Made by a program: the position numbers and the translations under genes. From Massilia niastensis DSM 21313 (lineage in GTDB: Bacteria > Pseudomonadota > Gammaproteobacteria > Burkholderiales > Burkholderiaceae_D), in contig NZ_KB908099.1 of NCBI RefSeq assembly GCF_000382345.1, forward strand, positions 29,597 through 93,596: 64,000 nucleotides of DNA, written 5' to 3'. The notes beneath the pieces are model-generated. The model saw only the letters and a program-made list of their open reading frames with translations. It had not been told where the DNA came from and searched no databases. Shown here one piece after another: positions 19,277-27,449 of the stretch; the stretch's first letter is position 1; each line of letters starts with the position of its first letter.

Positions 19277-19445
19277 GTGCGGGCTTCCCTCGCGGTTTGT
19301 TCGAGATGGATGAAGCTTTGCGAAAGGCAACGATAACGAATGCAGCAGCCGTGCTTGTGAACTTAATCAAAGCTTGGCATTGCAGGGCGTGGCACCATGC
19401 GATTGCTTTTTTAAATCAAACTGATCGGCAAGCCGAGGAGGAGCG

Positions 19446-19946
19446 ATGAAGGGTTTTACGCCTGGATTATTCGACCGCTTGCTGGGGGCGCCGGTGCGCG
19501 GCGCGAGCGGCGCGGCGGCGGCCGGCCTGTCGGCCGACGACCTGAAGGACACGGTCGCGCGCGACCTCGAGGCGCTGCTGAATACCCGCTCGATGGTGGA
19601 CGAAGCGTCGCTCACCTCCTACCCGGAGTGCAGCCGCTCGATGGTCACCTATGGCCTGGTCGATTTCGCCGACCGTTCGCTGTCCAGCCCTTCCGACCGC
19701 GCCCACATCTGCCTGTGCATCGAGCAGGCGATCGCGCAGCACGAACCGCGCCTGCGCAATGTGCGCGCCGTGCTGGAAGTGCGCGGGCAGACCGTCAACC
19801 GGCTCGATTTTTCCATTACCGCCCTGCTGGCCGGCAGCCTGTCCCAGGAAGCCGTCAACTTCGACGCCGTCCTGCAGCCGTCGACCCTCCAGTACAGCAT
19901 CCGGAAAGCACGCGCCGCAGGGCGCGCTGCGGGCGCGGGAGCCTGA
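19446..19946 (+). CDS. tssE: Type VI secretion baseplate wedge protein TssE
   Basis: TssE is the gp25-like baseplate protein that starts sheath polymerisation. The 166 residues contain FDRLLGAPVRG, the conserved DLEALLNTR segment, YGLVDFADRSL and the gp25-type C-terminal domain around VRAVLEVRGQ. A GAGGAG ribosome-binding site precedes the ATG. It leads the tssEFG operon, with tssF starting 3 bases after its stop. Confidence 0.95.
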   Translation: MKGFTPGLFDRLLGAPVRGASGAAAAGLSADDLKDTVARDLEALLNTRSMVDEASLTSYPECSRSMVTYGLVDFADRSLSSPSDRAHICLCIEQAIAQHEPRLRNVRAVLEVRGQTVNRLDFSITALLAGSLSQEAVNFDAVLQPSTLQYSIRKARAAGRAAGAGA

Positions 19947-19948
19947 GC

Positions 19949-21793
19949 GTGGAACAGCTGCTGCCCTACTATGAAAGCGAACTGGCCTACCTGCGCCGCA
20001 ACCTGCGCGACTTCGCCGAGCGCTATCCGAAGATCGCCGGCCGCCTCCTGATCAGCGGCGAAGCGTGCGAGGACCCGCACACCGAACGCATGATCGAATC
20101 CTTCGCCTTCCTGAATGCGCGCATCGCCAGGCGGCTGGACGACGACTACCCCGAATTCACCGAAGCCCTGTTCGAGGTGCTGTATCCGCACTACCTGCGG
20201 CCCTTTCCTTCCTGCTCCATCGCGCGCATGGACTTCAGCGGCGCGACCAGGCAGCAGACCGGCGCCAGCGTGATCGCGCGCGGCACCCAGCTGGCCACGC
20301 GCCCGGTGCGCGGCGTCGCCTGCACCTTCCGCACCGTCTATCCGGTGACGCTGGCGCCGCTGGCGCTCACCAGCGCCGGCTTCAACGCGATCATCGGCGC
20401 GCCCGAGGCGGTGCGCCTGCCGGCCGGCGCCAGCTCCTGCGTCAGCCTGACCATCGCCAGCACGGCCGAGCAGCTGGGGCCCGCGCAGCTGGGACTGGAT
20501 TCGCTGCGGGTGTTCATCGACGGCGAGCCCTCGTTCTGCGCCGCGCTGCGCGACGCGCTGTTCATGCGCACGGTCGCCGCCTATGCGGAAGCCGACGGCA
20601 ACGGGCGCTGGGCGCGCCTGGATGGCGTCCCCGCGGTGCCGGCCGGCTTCGGCGACGACGAGGCGCTGATCGACTTCCCGGCGCGCTCGCATGCCGCCTA
20701 CCGCCTGCTCACCGAATACTTCTGCTTCCCCGAGAAATTCAACTTCTTCGATATCGACCTGGCGGCGCTCGCCAGGGCGCTGCCGCCCGGCGCGCGGACG
20801 ATCACCCTGCACCTGGCGCTGTCCGGCATCCGCAGCGATTCGAACACGGCGCGCATGCTCGGCACCCTGTCGACCAACAACGTGCTGCTCGGGTGCACGC
20901 CGGTGATCAACCTGTTCCGCCAGCGCGGCGAACCGATCCGCCTGACCCACACCAGCGCCAGCTACCCGGTGCTGGCCGATGCGCGCCGCGCCCATGCCTA
21001 TGAGGTCAATGCGATCGAATCGGTCAACATGGTGCGCCAGACGCCGCAGGGCGAGTCGGTGCTGCAGTTCCGGCCCTTCTACGCGCTACAGCACGCCCAG
21101 ACGCCGGAACAGAACGGCCACTACTGGGCGATGCGGCGCGACGACACCCTGGCCGAGCGCAGTCCCGGATTCGAAACCCGGATCTCGATCGTCGACATCG
21201 ACTTCGATCCGGCCGAGGTCGAGACCTCCACCCTCAACCTGGAGCTGACCTGCACCAACCGCGACCTGCCGGCCGCGCTGAGCTATGGGCAGGCCGGCGG
21301 CGACCTGTTCCTCGAAGGCGGCTCGAGCGTGCGCTCGATCGCCTTCCTGCGCAAGCCCACGGCCTCCTGCCGCTTCGCGCGCGGCCGCAATGCGCACTGG
21401 CGCCTGGTCTCGCTGCTGTCGCTGAACCACCTGTCGCTGGCCGACGGCGGCGTCGACGCCTTCCGCGAGATGCTGGCGCTGCACGACCTGCCGCGCTCTC
21501 CCTCCTCGCAGCGCCAGATCGGCGGCATCGCGGCCATCGCCTGCCGCGCGGCCAGTGCCTGGCTGCCGGGCAATCCCTACACCTGCCTGGTGCGCGGCGT
21601 CGAAGTGCGGCTGGCGATCGACGAAGAGGCTTTCGTCGGCAGCGGCATCCACGCCTTTGCCCACGTCATCGAACGTTTCCTGGCGCTCTACGTGCATGCC
21701 AACAGCTTCACCCAGCTGGTGATCGCATCCCGCCAAACCGGAGAGGAGTTATTCACATGCAGGCCGAGAAGCGGCGACCTGAGCCTGCTGTAA
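19949..21793 (+). CDS. tssF: Type VI secretion baseplate protein TssF
   Basis: TssF (614 residues) is the gp6-like wedge subunit that pairs with TssG. The start is GTG at 19949, with GGGAG upstream, giving VEQLLPYYESELAYLRRNL, the family's standard opening. Other conserved segments are FAERYPKIAGRLLI, DPHTERMIESFAFLNARI and HYLRPFPSCSIARMDF. The gene overlaps tssG by 37 bases, so the two subunits are probably translated together. Confidence 0.95.
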   Translation: MEQLLPYYESELAYLRRNLRDFAERYPKIAGRLLISGEACEDPHTERMIESFAFLNARIARRLDDDYPEFTEALFEVLYPHYLRPFPSCSIARMDFSGATRQQTGASVIARGTQLATRPVRGVACTFRTVYPVTLAPLALTSAGFNAIIGAPEAVRLPAGASSCVSLTIASTAEQLGPAQLGLDSLRVFIDGEPSFCAALRDALFMRTVAAYAEADGNGRWARLDGVPAVPAGFGDDEALIDFPARSHAAYRLLTEYFCFPEKFNFFDIDLAALARALPPGARTITLHLALSGIRSDSNTARMLGTLSTNNVLLGCTPVINLFRQRGEPIRLTHTSASYPVLADARRAHAYEVNAIESVNMVRQTPQGESVLQFRPFYALQHAQTPEQNGHYWAMRRDDTLAERSPGFETRISIVDIDFDPAEVETSTLNLELTCTNRDLPAALSYGQAGGDLFLEGGSSVRSIAFLRKPTASCRFARGRNAHWRLVSLLSLNHLSLADGGVDAFREMLALHDLPRSPSSQRQIGGIAAIACRAASAWLPGNPYTCLVRGVEVRLAIDEEAFVGSGIHAFAHVIERFLALYVHANSFTQLVIASRQTGEELFTCRPRSGDLSLL

Positions 21794-22842
21794 TCGAGCG
21801 CCTGTTCAGGGAGCCCTACCGCTTCGAATTCTTCCAGGCGGTGCGCCTGCTCGAACTGTGGCTCAAGCGCCGCGGCCTGCCCCGCCACGGCCTGGTCGCG
21901 CGCTACCTGCGCTTCCGGAATTCGACCTCGCTCGGCTTCCCGGCCAGCCAGCTCGAAGCCATCCAGGCCGAGCCGCGCGAGATCGGCGCCGGGGCGGACG
22001 CGCTGGCCCGGGCGCTGGCAGCGTCCACCCTGCGGCACGTCGTCCTCACGCCCTCGTTCATGGGCCTTTTGGGCGGCAACGGCGTGCTGCCGGCGCATTA
22101 CACCGAGCGCATCGCGGAACACCAGGTGCGCGACAAGGACGAGGGCGCGCGGGCCTTCCTGGATACCTTCTCGAACCGTTCGCTGGCCCTGTTCTACGAA
22201 GCCTGGCGCAAGTACCGGCTGGCGCTGAACTACCAGGTCGACGGCCATGACAGCTTCCTGCCGCTGCTGCTGGCGCTGGCCGGCCTGGGCGATGCGTCGC
22301 TGCGCCGGCGGCTGGCCGGGCCGGAGCATGGCGGCGTGCTGGACGAATCGATCGGCTGCTTCGCCGCCTCCATCCGCCAGCGCCCCGTCTCCGCCGCCCA
22401 GCTCGGGCGCGTGCTGTCCACCTACTTCGGCCATCCGGTGCGGGTCGAGCAGTTCATCGGCTGCTGGTACGACGTGCCGCTCGCGCAACAGACCACGCTC
22501 GGGGACGACAGCGCCGTGCTCGGTTCGCGCGCGATCGCGGGCGGGCGCGTCTGGCAGCGCGACCTGCGCCTGCGGGTGGAGATCGGGCCGCTCGACCATG
22601 CCGCTTTCCATGCCTTCCTGCCCGGCGACATGGCGGCGCGCGCCCTGAAAAGCCTGCTCTCGATGTTCACCGGCCTGTCGCTCGAGTACGAAGTGGAACT
22701 GGTGCTGCGCGCCGCCGACGTGCGCAATGCGGTGCTGGACGAGACGGCCCCCGCCTGCCGCCTCGGTTGGGATACCTTCCTGGTCGCGGACTCCGCGCCG
22801 CGCGATCGCCACGACGTCTGCTACAGCCTGCACGCGCTGTAA
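21757..22842 (+). CDS. tssG: Type VI secretion baseplate protein TssG
   Basis: TssG (361 residues) completes the TssF2-TssG wedge and contacts TssK. It shows LFREPYRFEFFQAVRLLE at the N-terminus, VLTPSFMGLLGGNGVLP, and the C-terminal LGWDTFLV segment seen across the family. A GGAGAGGAG ribosome-binding site lies inside the tssF end. It is the last T6SS gene here; the next 240 bases hold no secretion gene, so the remaining components must be elsewhere. Confidence 0.95.
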   Translation: MQAEKRRPEPAVIERLFREPYRFEFFQAVRLLELWLKRRGLPRHGLVARYLRFRNSTSLGFPASQLEAIQAEPREIGAGADALARALAASTLRHVVLTPSFMGLLGGNGVLPAHYTERIAEHQVRDKDEGARAFLDTFSNRSLALFYEAWRKYRLALNYQVDGHDSFLPLLLALAGLGDASLRRRLAGPEHGGVLDESIGCFAASIRQRPVSAAQLGRVLSTYFGHPVRVEQFIGCWYDVPLAQQTTLGDDSAVLGSRAIAGGRVWQRDLRLRVEIGPLDHAAFHAFLPGDMAARALKSLLSMFTGLSLEYEVELVLRAADVRNAVLDETAPACRLGWDTFLVADSAPRDRHDVCYSLHAL

Positions 22843-23083
22843 ACGGCAGGTCCCGCCCTCCCTGCAGGATTGATGCGGTCCGGAATCGTCCATGGCCGGA
22901 TGGCCGCTGGGCTATCGCCGCGGAATCGACAATTTCACTGGGGGCAGACCGGAAACGGCGCGGCGCCGGATGGGTGCGCGCACACGTAGTCGCGCGCGCC
23001 GTTTGACGATGTTGGCGTATTCTGCGCATGTCAGGCACTCGCCTCAATCAACGGATATCGACATGAGCGAACGGGGAATCGAA

Positions 23084-23491
23084 ATGAGCGAACGAATCAT
23101 TTCAGCGATCAAGCTCGGGGCGCAGCAATTGGCGGCCGTTGTCACGCTCCCCGGCTCAGACCGCTACGAGTATTTCGTCAAGCGTGTGGCGGATTCGCAG
23201 GAAGTCTGGGGCCTGTACCAGGACGGTTGGGCGCTGGCGAAAACGGATGACGGCACCCTGGTGTTCCCGATGTGGCCGGCAAGCGACTACGCCAGCCTGT
23301 GCGCGGAATTCGAATGGGACGGCTACGATGCGCAGTCGTTCTCGGTCGAGGAACTGCTGGACGACCTGTTGCCGCAGCTGGAGCAGGACCGCGTCCTGCC
23401 GGGCATCTTCTACACCCCGGGCGACAAGGGCATCACCCCGACGGTGGCGCAGCTGCGCGAAGACCTCGCCTACGAACTGGGAAAGTACTAA
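23084..23491 (+). CDS. DUF2750 family protein
   Basis: A 135-residue soluble, acidic protein fitting DUF2750: RYEYFVKRVADSQEVWGL, then WALAKTDDGTLVFPMWP and SDYASLCAEFEWDGYDAQ. Family members are often found as small stand-alone proteins and their function is unknown. The ATG at 23084 is preferred because GGGGAA lies just upstream; an in-frame ATG at 23063 encodes the near-duplicate MSERGIEMSERI. The gene follows tssG after 240 bases, but nothing ties it to secretion. Confidence 0.85.
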   Translation: MSERIISAIKLGAQQLAAVVTLPGSDRYEYFVKRVADSQEVWGLYQDGWALAKTDDGTLVFPMWPASDYASLCAEFEWDGYDAQSFSVEELLDDLLPQLEQDRVLPGIFYTPGDKGITPTVAQLREDLAYELGKY

Positions 23492-23545
23492 GCCTGCCTG
23501 TCGGGTAGGATGACGGCGGCGATCCGCCGACTTCCACCCTGCCCG

Positions 23546-23806
23546 ATGATCCTCGACCTGTTTTCCACCGGCCGCCTGCTCGGCCTGTTTTTCGTTACCG
23601 CAATTGCCGAACTGCTCGGCTGCTATCTTCCCCTGCTCTGGCTCACCGGCCGCGTGTATGCGAGCTATGGCGCGGTCTACATCGCCACGGCGCTTGCCTG
23701 GCTGGCCGTGGTGGATGGCGTGAAACCCCTGTGGACCGATTACCTGGGCGTGGGCCTGGCGCTGCTGGGCGCGGCCTGCATCGGTCTCGGTCACCGGCCG
23801 GCCTGA
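23546..23806 (+). CDS. YnfA/UPF0060 family small membrane protein, internally deleted
   Basis: YnfA proteins (about 108 residues, four helices) belong to the small multidrug resistance-like group. This one has 86 residues. The first part [20 protein letters not shown] matches YnfA helix 1 and its GCYLP motif. It then jumps directly to [20 protein letters not shown] and [15 protein letters not shown], which in normal YnfA come after about 30 further residues. The missing block is helix 2 and its flanking loops; the frame is kept. It thus predicts three helices instead of four, which could reverse the orientation of the C-terminal half. Function is doubtful. Confidence 0.8.
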   Translation: MILDLFSTGRLLGLFFVTAIAELLGCYLPLLWLTGRVYASYGAVYIATALAWLAVVDGVKPLWTDYLGVGLALLGAACIGLGHRPA

Positions 23807-23809
23807 GCG

Positions 23810-24379
23810 TCAGGCCGCGTCGCTGCGTTCCGCGGTGCTGGCGGCGGTGTCGCGCTGCGCCGGCATGGCAGGGCTGGGCGCAGGAGTGGCCGGCGCACTG
23901 GCCGCCATGGCGGGTTCCTCAGGGAACAGCGCCGCACGGATCGCCTCGGTGCCGGGCTTGCTGCGCGACTGGAAACGGATAGTGCGGATGCCGCCCTGTC
24001 CGAGCCGCGCATCGCGCAACTGGTCCTTCGACTGCGAATGGGTGCGGTCATCCAGTTCCACCACCGCGATCACGTCGCAATAGGCGTTGCACACCACATA
24101 ATCGACGCGCTGCTGGGCGATGCGCAGCCGGTCGGCATGCGCCTGCTTGCGGTCGCTGTGCGATGCCTCCAGCAAGGCGCCCATCGACACCTGCGGAAAC
24201 ACATAATGCCCGGGCAGGGCGCGCACCAGGCGGATGAAGAATTCGCGCTCGTTTTCCGTCATCAGCTTGCGGCGCCGGTAGCGTCCCACCGGGGAGCCGG
24301 GGCGCGCCATTTTCGCGACCAGGATCAGGGTCATGATGACGCCGACCGCCAGTACAAGCAATCCGATTTCCGAGCTCAT
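23810..24379 (-). CDS. DUF2726 domain membrane-anchored protein
   Basis: A 189-residue protein. One N-terminal helix (LLVLAVGVIMTLILVAKM) is followed by a DUF2726 domain: NEREFFIRLVRALPGHYVFPQVSMG, DYVVCNAYCDVIAVVELDDRTH, then the short lysine helix SQSKDQLRD. The VVELDD...K arrangement resembles PD-(D/E)XK nuclease-like folds, though activity has not been shown for this family. The tail is Ala/Pro-rich. It converges on the ynfA-like gene, with stop codons 4 bases apart. Confidence 0.85.
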   Translation of the reverse strand: MSSEIGLLVLAVGVIMTLILVAKMARPGSPVGRYRRRKLMTENEREFFIRLVRALPGHYVFPQVSMGALLEASHSDRKQAHADRLRIAQQRVDYVVCNAYCDVIAVVELDDRTHSQSKDQLRDARLGQGGIRTIRFQSRSKPGTEAIRAALFPEEPAMAASAPATPAPSPAMPAQRDTAASTAERSDAA

Positions 24380-24492
24380 GCGATGTCCTTTCCTGGTCCA
24401 GATTTTGTATCCTACAGGAAATATTTTGGAAAATATTCACTCTTTGTAATAGCCCGGGAAAGAGGCAGGGGGGAGGAGTACTACCCGCTCAC

Positions 24493-24530
24493 GTCATCAA
24501 ATTGTTATAAGAACGTCACAGAGCCGTCAT
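24493..24530 (+). promoter_or_regulatory. Pho box array upstream of phoX
   Basis: Four GTCAT-like half-sites stand exactly 11 bases apart: GTCAT (24493), GTTAT (24504), GTCAC (24515) and GTCAT (24526). This is the direct-repeat spacing that PhoB needs; two half-sites make one Pho box. A possible -10 (TACCAT, 24541-24546) lies about 10 bases after the last unit, the usual distance for PhoB-activated promoters. The gene downstream is a phosphatase, which agrees with phosphate-starvation control. Confidence 0.8.
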
Positions 24531-24582
24531 GTTCGCTCACTACCATTCACGAACTTTCCTAACCAATGAACAGGATTACTTC

Positions 24583-26862
24583 GTGAACAAGCCGACCGAC
24601 CTCGCCCGCATCCCTGTCGACCACGACGACATCGATACGAACGTTTCGTCGAACGAACAATTCAGCTCCGTCCTTGAGGCCCGCCTGAGCCGCCGCAACA
24701 TGCTGCGCGGCAGCGCTGCGTCGGCCATGACCGCGCTGCTTGGCAGCTTCGGCCTGACAGCCTGCGGCGGTTCGGACCACGAGGTCGTCACCGCGCCGCC
24801 GGTGACGACTCCGCCGGTGACGACTCCGCCGGTGACGACGCCGCCGGCCGAAAAGCTGCTCGGTTTCACGGCTGTCTCGAAGAGCCTGGCCGACGCCGTC
24901 GTCGTCCCGGCCGGCTACACCGCCACCGTCCTGTACGCGATGGGCGATCCGCTGACCGCCTCGACCCCGGCCTTCAAGAACGACGGCACCGACGCCGACT
25001 TCGAGAACCGCGCGGGCGACCAGCACGACGGCATGGAATTCTTCCCGCTCTCCGGCGCCGGCGCCGCGTCGACCAGCGCCAACGACCGCGGCCTGCTGGC
25101 GATGAACCACGAAGCCACCATCGACGAGAAGCTGTCGGCCTACTTCCTGCACCCCACCGGCGGCACCATGAGCCTGCCGCGCCCGGCCGCGGAAGTCGAC
25201 AAGGAACTGGCCCTGCACGGCCTGTCGGTCGCCGAAGTGCGCAAGGCCGACAGCAAGTGGTCCTACCTGAAGGATTCCTCGTTCAACCGCCGCGTCACCC
25301 CGCAGACCGAGATCGAGATCGCCGGCCCGGCCCGCGGCAACGCGCTGCTGGCGACCAGATTCTCGCCGACCGGCGTGAAAACCCGCGGCACCCTGAACAA
25401 CTGCGGCACCGGCAAGACCCCGTGGAACACCTACCTGTCGGGCGAGGAAAACTGGTCCGGCTACTTCACCCGCGCGAGCACCGACGATGCCGCGCGTGGC
25501 AACGACAAGAGCGTCGCCTCGCTCAAGCGCTACGGCCGCAACCAGGGCGACGCCTCGCGCCACGGCTGGGAAACCGGCGGCGCCGACGACAAGTACGTGC
25601 GCTGGAATAACAGCAAGCTGGGCGCCTCGACGGACGGCAGCGATGACTACCGCAACGAGATGAACGGCATGGGCTACATCGTCGAGATGGACGCCTACGA
25701 CAAGACCAGGGCGGTCAAGAAGCGCACCGCGCTGGGCCGCTTCGCGCACGAGAGCGCCGCCTTCGGCAAGGTCACCGTCGGCCAGCCGCTGGCCGTCTAC
25801 ATGGGCGACGACTCGCGCAACGAATACATCTACAAGTACGTGTCGAACGCGGTCTGGGCCGCCGCCGATGCTACCGCCGCGGACCGCATCGCCACCGGCG
25901 ACAAGTACCTGGACAACGGCAAGCTGTACGTCGCCAGGTTCGCCGCCGACGGCAGCGGCCAGTGGATCGAACTGTCGATCGCCAACAGCGCGATCGCGGG
26001 CTACGCCGGCTACAAGTTCGCCGACCAGGCCGATGTCCTGGTGAATGCCCGCCTGGCCGCCGACGCCGTCGGCGCGACCAAGATGGACCGTCCGGAATGG
26101 TGCGCGGTCAACCCGGCCAACGGCGAGATCTACTACACGCTGACCAACAACAGCAACCGCCGCGTCGAGCCGGGCAGCTCCAGCCAGTCCGCGCCGGACG
26201 CGGCCAATCCGCGCGTCTACACCGACATGAAGGGCACGAGCTCGCAGGTCGGCAACCCGAACGGCCACATCGTGCGCGTCAAGGAAGGCGCGGCCGGTTC
26301 GACGGCGGTTTCCTTCACCTGGGACGTGTACCTGTTCGGCGCCGAGGCGAAGGCCGCGGCCGCCACCGTCAACCTCTCCGGCCTGACCGAAGACCAGGAC
26401 TTCTCGAGCCCGGACGGCCTGGCCTTCAGCACCGCCACCGGCATCTGCTGGTTCCAGACCGACGACGGCGCCTACACCGACGTCACCAACTGCATGATGA
26501 TGGCCGGCGTGCCGGGCCAGGTGGGCGACGGCAAGAAAGTCAGCCTGAGCTACCCGCGCGCCAGCGGCGGCAACCTGACGGTCGACACCTATGTCGGCAA
26601 GGCCGCCACGCCGGATACCCTGAAGCGCTTCCTGGTCGGTCCGGCCGGTGCGGAAATCACCGGCATCGCCGAGACCCCGGATGGCAAGGCATTGTTCGTC
26701 AACATCCAGCACCCGGGCGAAGGCACGCCGGCCGCCAGCGTGACCGATCCGACCAAGTACGTCAGCCAGTGGCCGTCGAATGCCGGCTACGGCGCCGGCA
26801 AGCGTCCGCGCTCGGCGACCATCGTCGTCACCAAGAACGACGGCGGCCGCATCGGCACCTGA
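24583..26862 (+). CDS. phoX: PhoX family alkaline phosphatase (Tat-exported)
   Basis: PhoX enzymes are calcium/iron-dependent periplasmic phosphatases that release phosphate from organic esters. The protein (759 residues) has DDIDTNVSSNEQFSSVLEAR, the twin-arginine signal LSRRNMLRGSAASAM, a possible lipobox (LTACGG), a Pro/Thr linker, and PhoX segments DQHDGMEFFPL, LAMNHEATIDEK and YLSGEENWSGYF. The GTG at 24583 with AGGA 7 bases upstream is chosen over the ATG at 24529, because that ATG lies inside the Pho box array. A terminator follows. Stand-alone gene. Confidence 0.9.
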   Translation: MNKPTDLARIPVDHDDIDTNVSSNEQFSSVLEARLSRRNMLRGSAASAMTALLGSFGLTACGGSDHEVVTAPPVTTPPVTTPPVTTPPAEKLLGFTAVSKSLADAVVVPAGYTATVLYAMGDPLTASTPAFKNDGTDADFENRAGDQHDGMEFFPLSGAGAASTSANDRGLLAMNHEATIDEKLSAYFLHPTGGTMSLPRPAAEVDKELALHGLSVAEVRKADSKWSYLKDSSFNRRVTPQTEIEIAGPARGNALLATRFSPTGVKTRGTLNNCGTGKTPWNTYLSGEENWSGYFTRASTDDAARGNDKSVASLKRYGRNQGDASRHGWETGGADDKYVRWNNSKLGASTDGSDDYRNEMNGMGYIVEMDAYDKTRAVKKRTALGRFAHESAAFGKVTVGQPLAVYMGDDSRNEYIYKYVSNAVWAAADATAADRIATGDKYLDNGKLYVARFAADGSGQWIELSIANSAIAGYAGYKFADQADVLVNARLAADAVGATKMDRPEWCAVNPANGEIYYTLTNNSNRRVEPGSSSQSAPDAANPRVYTDMKGTSSQVGNPNGHIVRVKEGAAGSTAVSFTWDVYLFGAEAKAAAATVNLSGLTEDQDFSSPDGLAFSTATGICWFQTDDGAYTDVTNCMMMAGVPGQVGDGKKVSLSYPRASGGNLTVDTYVGKAATPDTLKRFLVGPAGAEITGIAETPDGKALFVNIQHPGEGTPAASVTDPTKYVSQWPSNAGYGAGKRPRSATIVVTKNDGGRIGT
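24796..24840 (+). repeat. Three 15-bp repeats encoding a PPVTT linker in phoX
   Basis: The unit CCGCCGGTGACGACT occurs three times head to tail (the third ends in G). It encodes PPVTT x3 just after the signal sequence. Such a repeat can change copy number by slippage, altering the tether length between lipobox and enzyme domain without breaking the frame. Confidence 0.9.
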
Positions 26863-26884
26863 TTTCCCTCGAGCTGTACTTGAT

Positions 26885-26921
26885 ACGGGCGGGCTGCGAC
26901 AGCGGCTTGCCCGTTTTTTTA
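26885..26921 (+). terminator. phoX terminator
   Basis: Stem ACGGGC (26885-26890) with GCCCGT (26909-26914), a small inner hairpin, then a run of seven T residues. It begins 23 bases after the phoX stop. Confidence 0.8.
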
Positions 26922-27008
26922 TGGCGGCGCCGGTTTGCGCAAGCGCGCCGCGCGCGCCGCGCGCGCCGCGTGCCAGCATGGAGACTTGTCCACATCGTGT
27001 TCCGTGCC

Positions 27009-27443
27009 ATGCGAGCACTCTCCCTGCCGTCCTACCTGCGCCTCACCCGCGCCAGCGCCGCCTACGACATCGTCGTGGCCGCGCCCCTGGCCACGCCCTG
27101 GACCTTCGCGCTGTTCCACACCCAGCTCTCCGCCGTCAACGGGGCGCTCGGCGCCGGGCCGCTGCCGCCGTTCGCGCCGCTGCACTTCCTGCTGACCGCC
27201 CTGCTGGGCACCCTGGTGCTGCTGTGGTCCGTATGCCGCTTCACCGGCCCCAGCCTGCGGCTCGGGCGCTTCGACGCGGCCGGGCGCCTGGTCTTCTCGG
27301 CGTGGCTGGCGTGGGCGCTTGCCGGCGGCGCCCTGCCCGTGCTGTGGCTGTTCCTGGCGCCGGAGCTGTGCTGGGGCGTGGCGCAATGGTGGCCCGTAAC
27401 GCGGGCTGCGGGGACGCAGCGCCCGGCCCTGGCGCCGGCGTGA
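27009..27443 (+). CDS. Hypothetical integral membrane protein
   Basis: A 144-residue protein with about four hydrophobic segments: residues 20-38, 56-78 (PLHFLLTALLGTLVLLWSV), 93-107 and 108-124 (GGALPVLWLFLAPELCW). The family is not recognised; the arrangement resembles small inner-membrane proteins found singly in Burkholderiales. No clear ribosome-binding site is seen. Upstream lies a perfect triple 9-bp repeat of GCGCGCCGC (26943-26969). It converges with argP, stop to stop across 6 bases. Confidence 0.6.
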   Translation: MRALSLPSYLRLTRASAAYDIVVAAPLATPWTFALFHTQLSAVNGALGAGPLPPFAPLHFLLTALLGTLVLLWSVCRFTGPSLRLGRFDAAGRLVFSAWLAWALAGGALPVLWLFLAPELCWGVAQWWPVTRAAGTQRPALAPA

Positions 27444-27449
27444 AGCGGC

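Noticed and set aside
19375..19410. TGGCAC followed by TTGCTTTTTT upstream of tssE, resembling a sigma-54 promoter
   Set aside because: The spacing between the TGGCAC and TTGC elements is 7 bases instead of the required 5, so it does not fit a -24/-12 promoter.
24796..24840. Regular short repeats considered as a CRISPR array
   Set aside because: The units are 15 bp, adjacent with no spacers, in frame, and encode a linker inside phoX. No CRISPR array or cas gene was seen anywhere in the window.
26943..26969. Triple 9-bp repeat GCGCGCCGC
   Set aside because: Perfect but short and of simple GC composition; no sign of function beyond chance expansion in an intergenic region.
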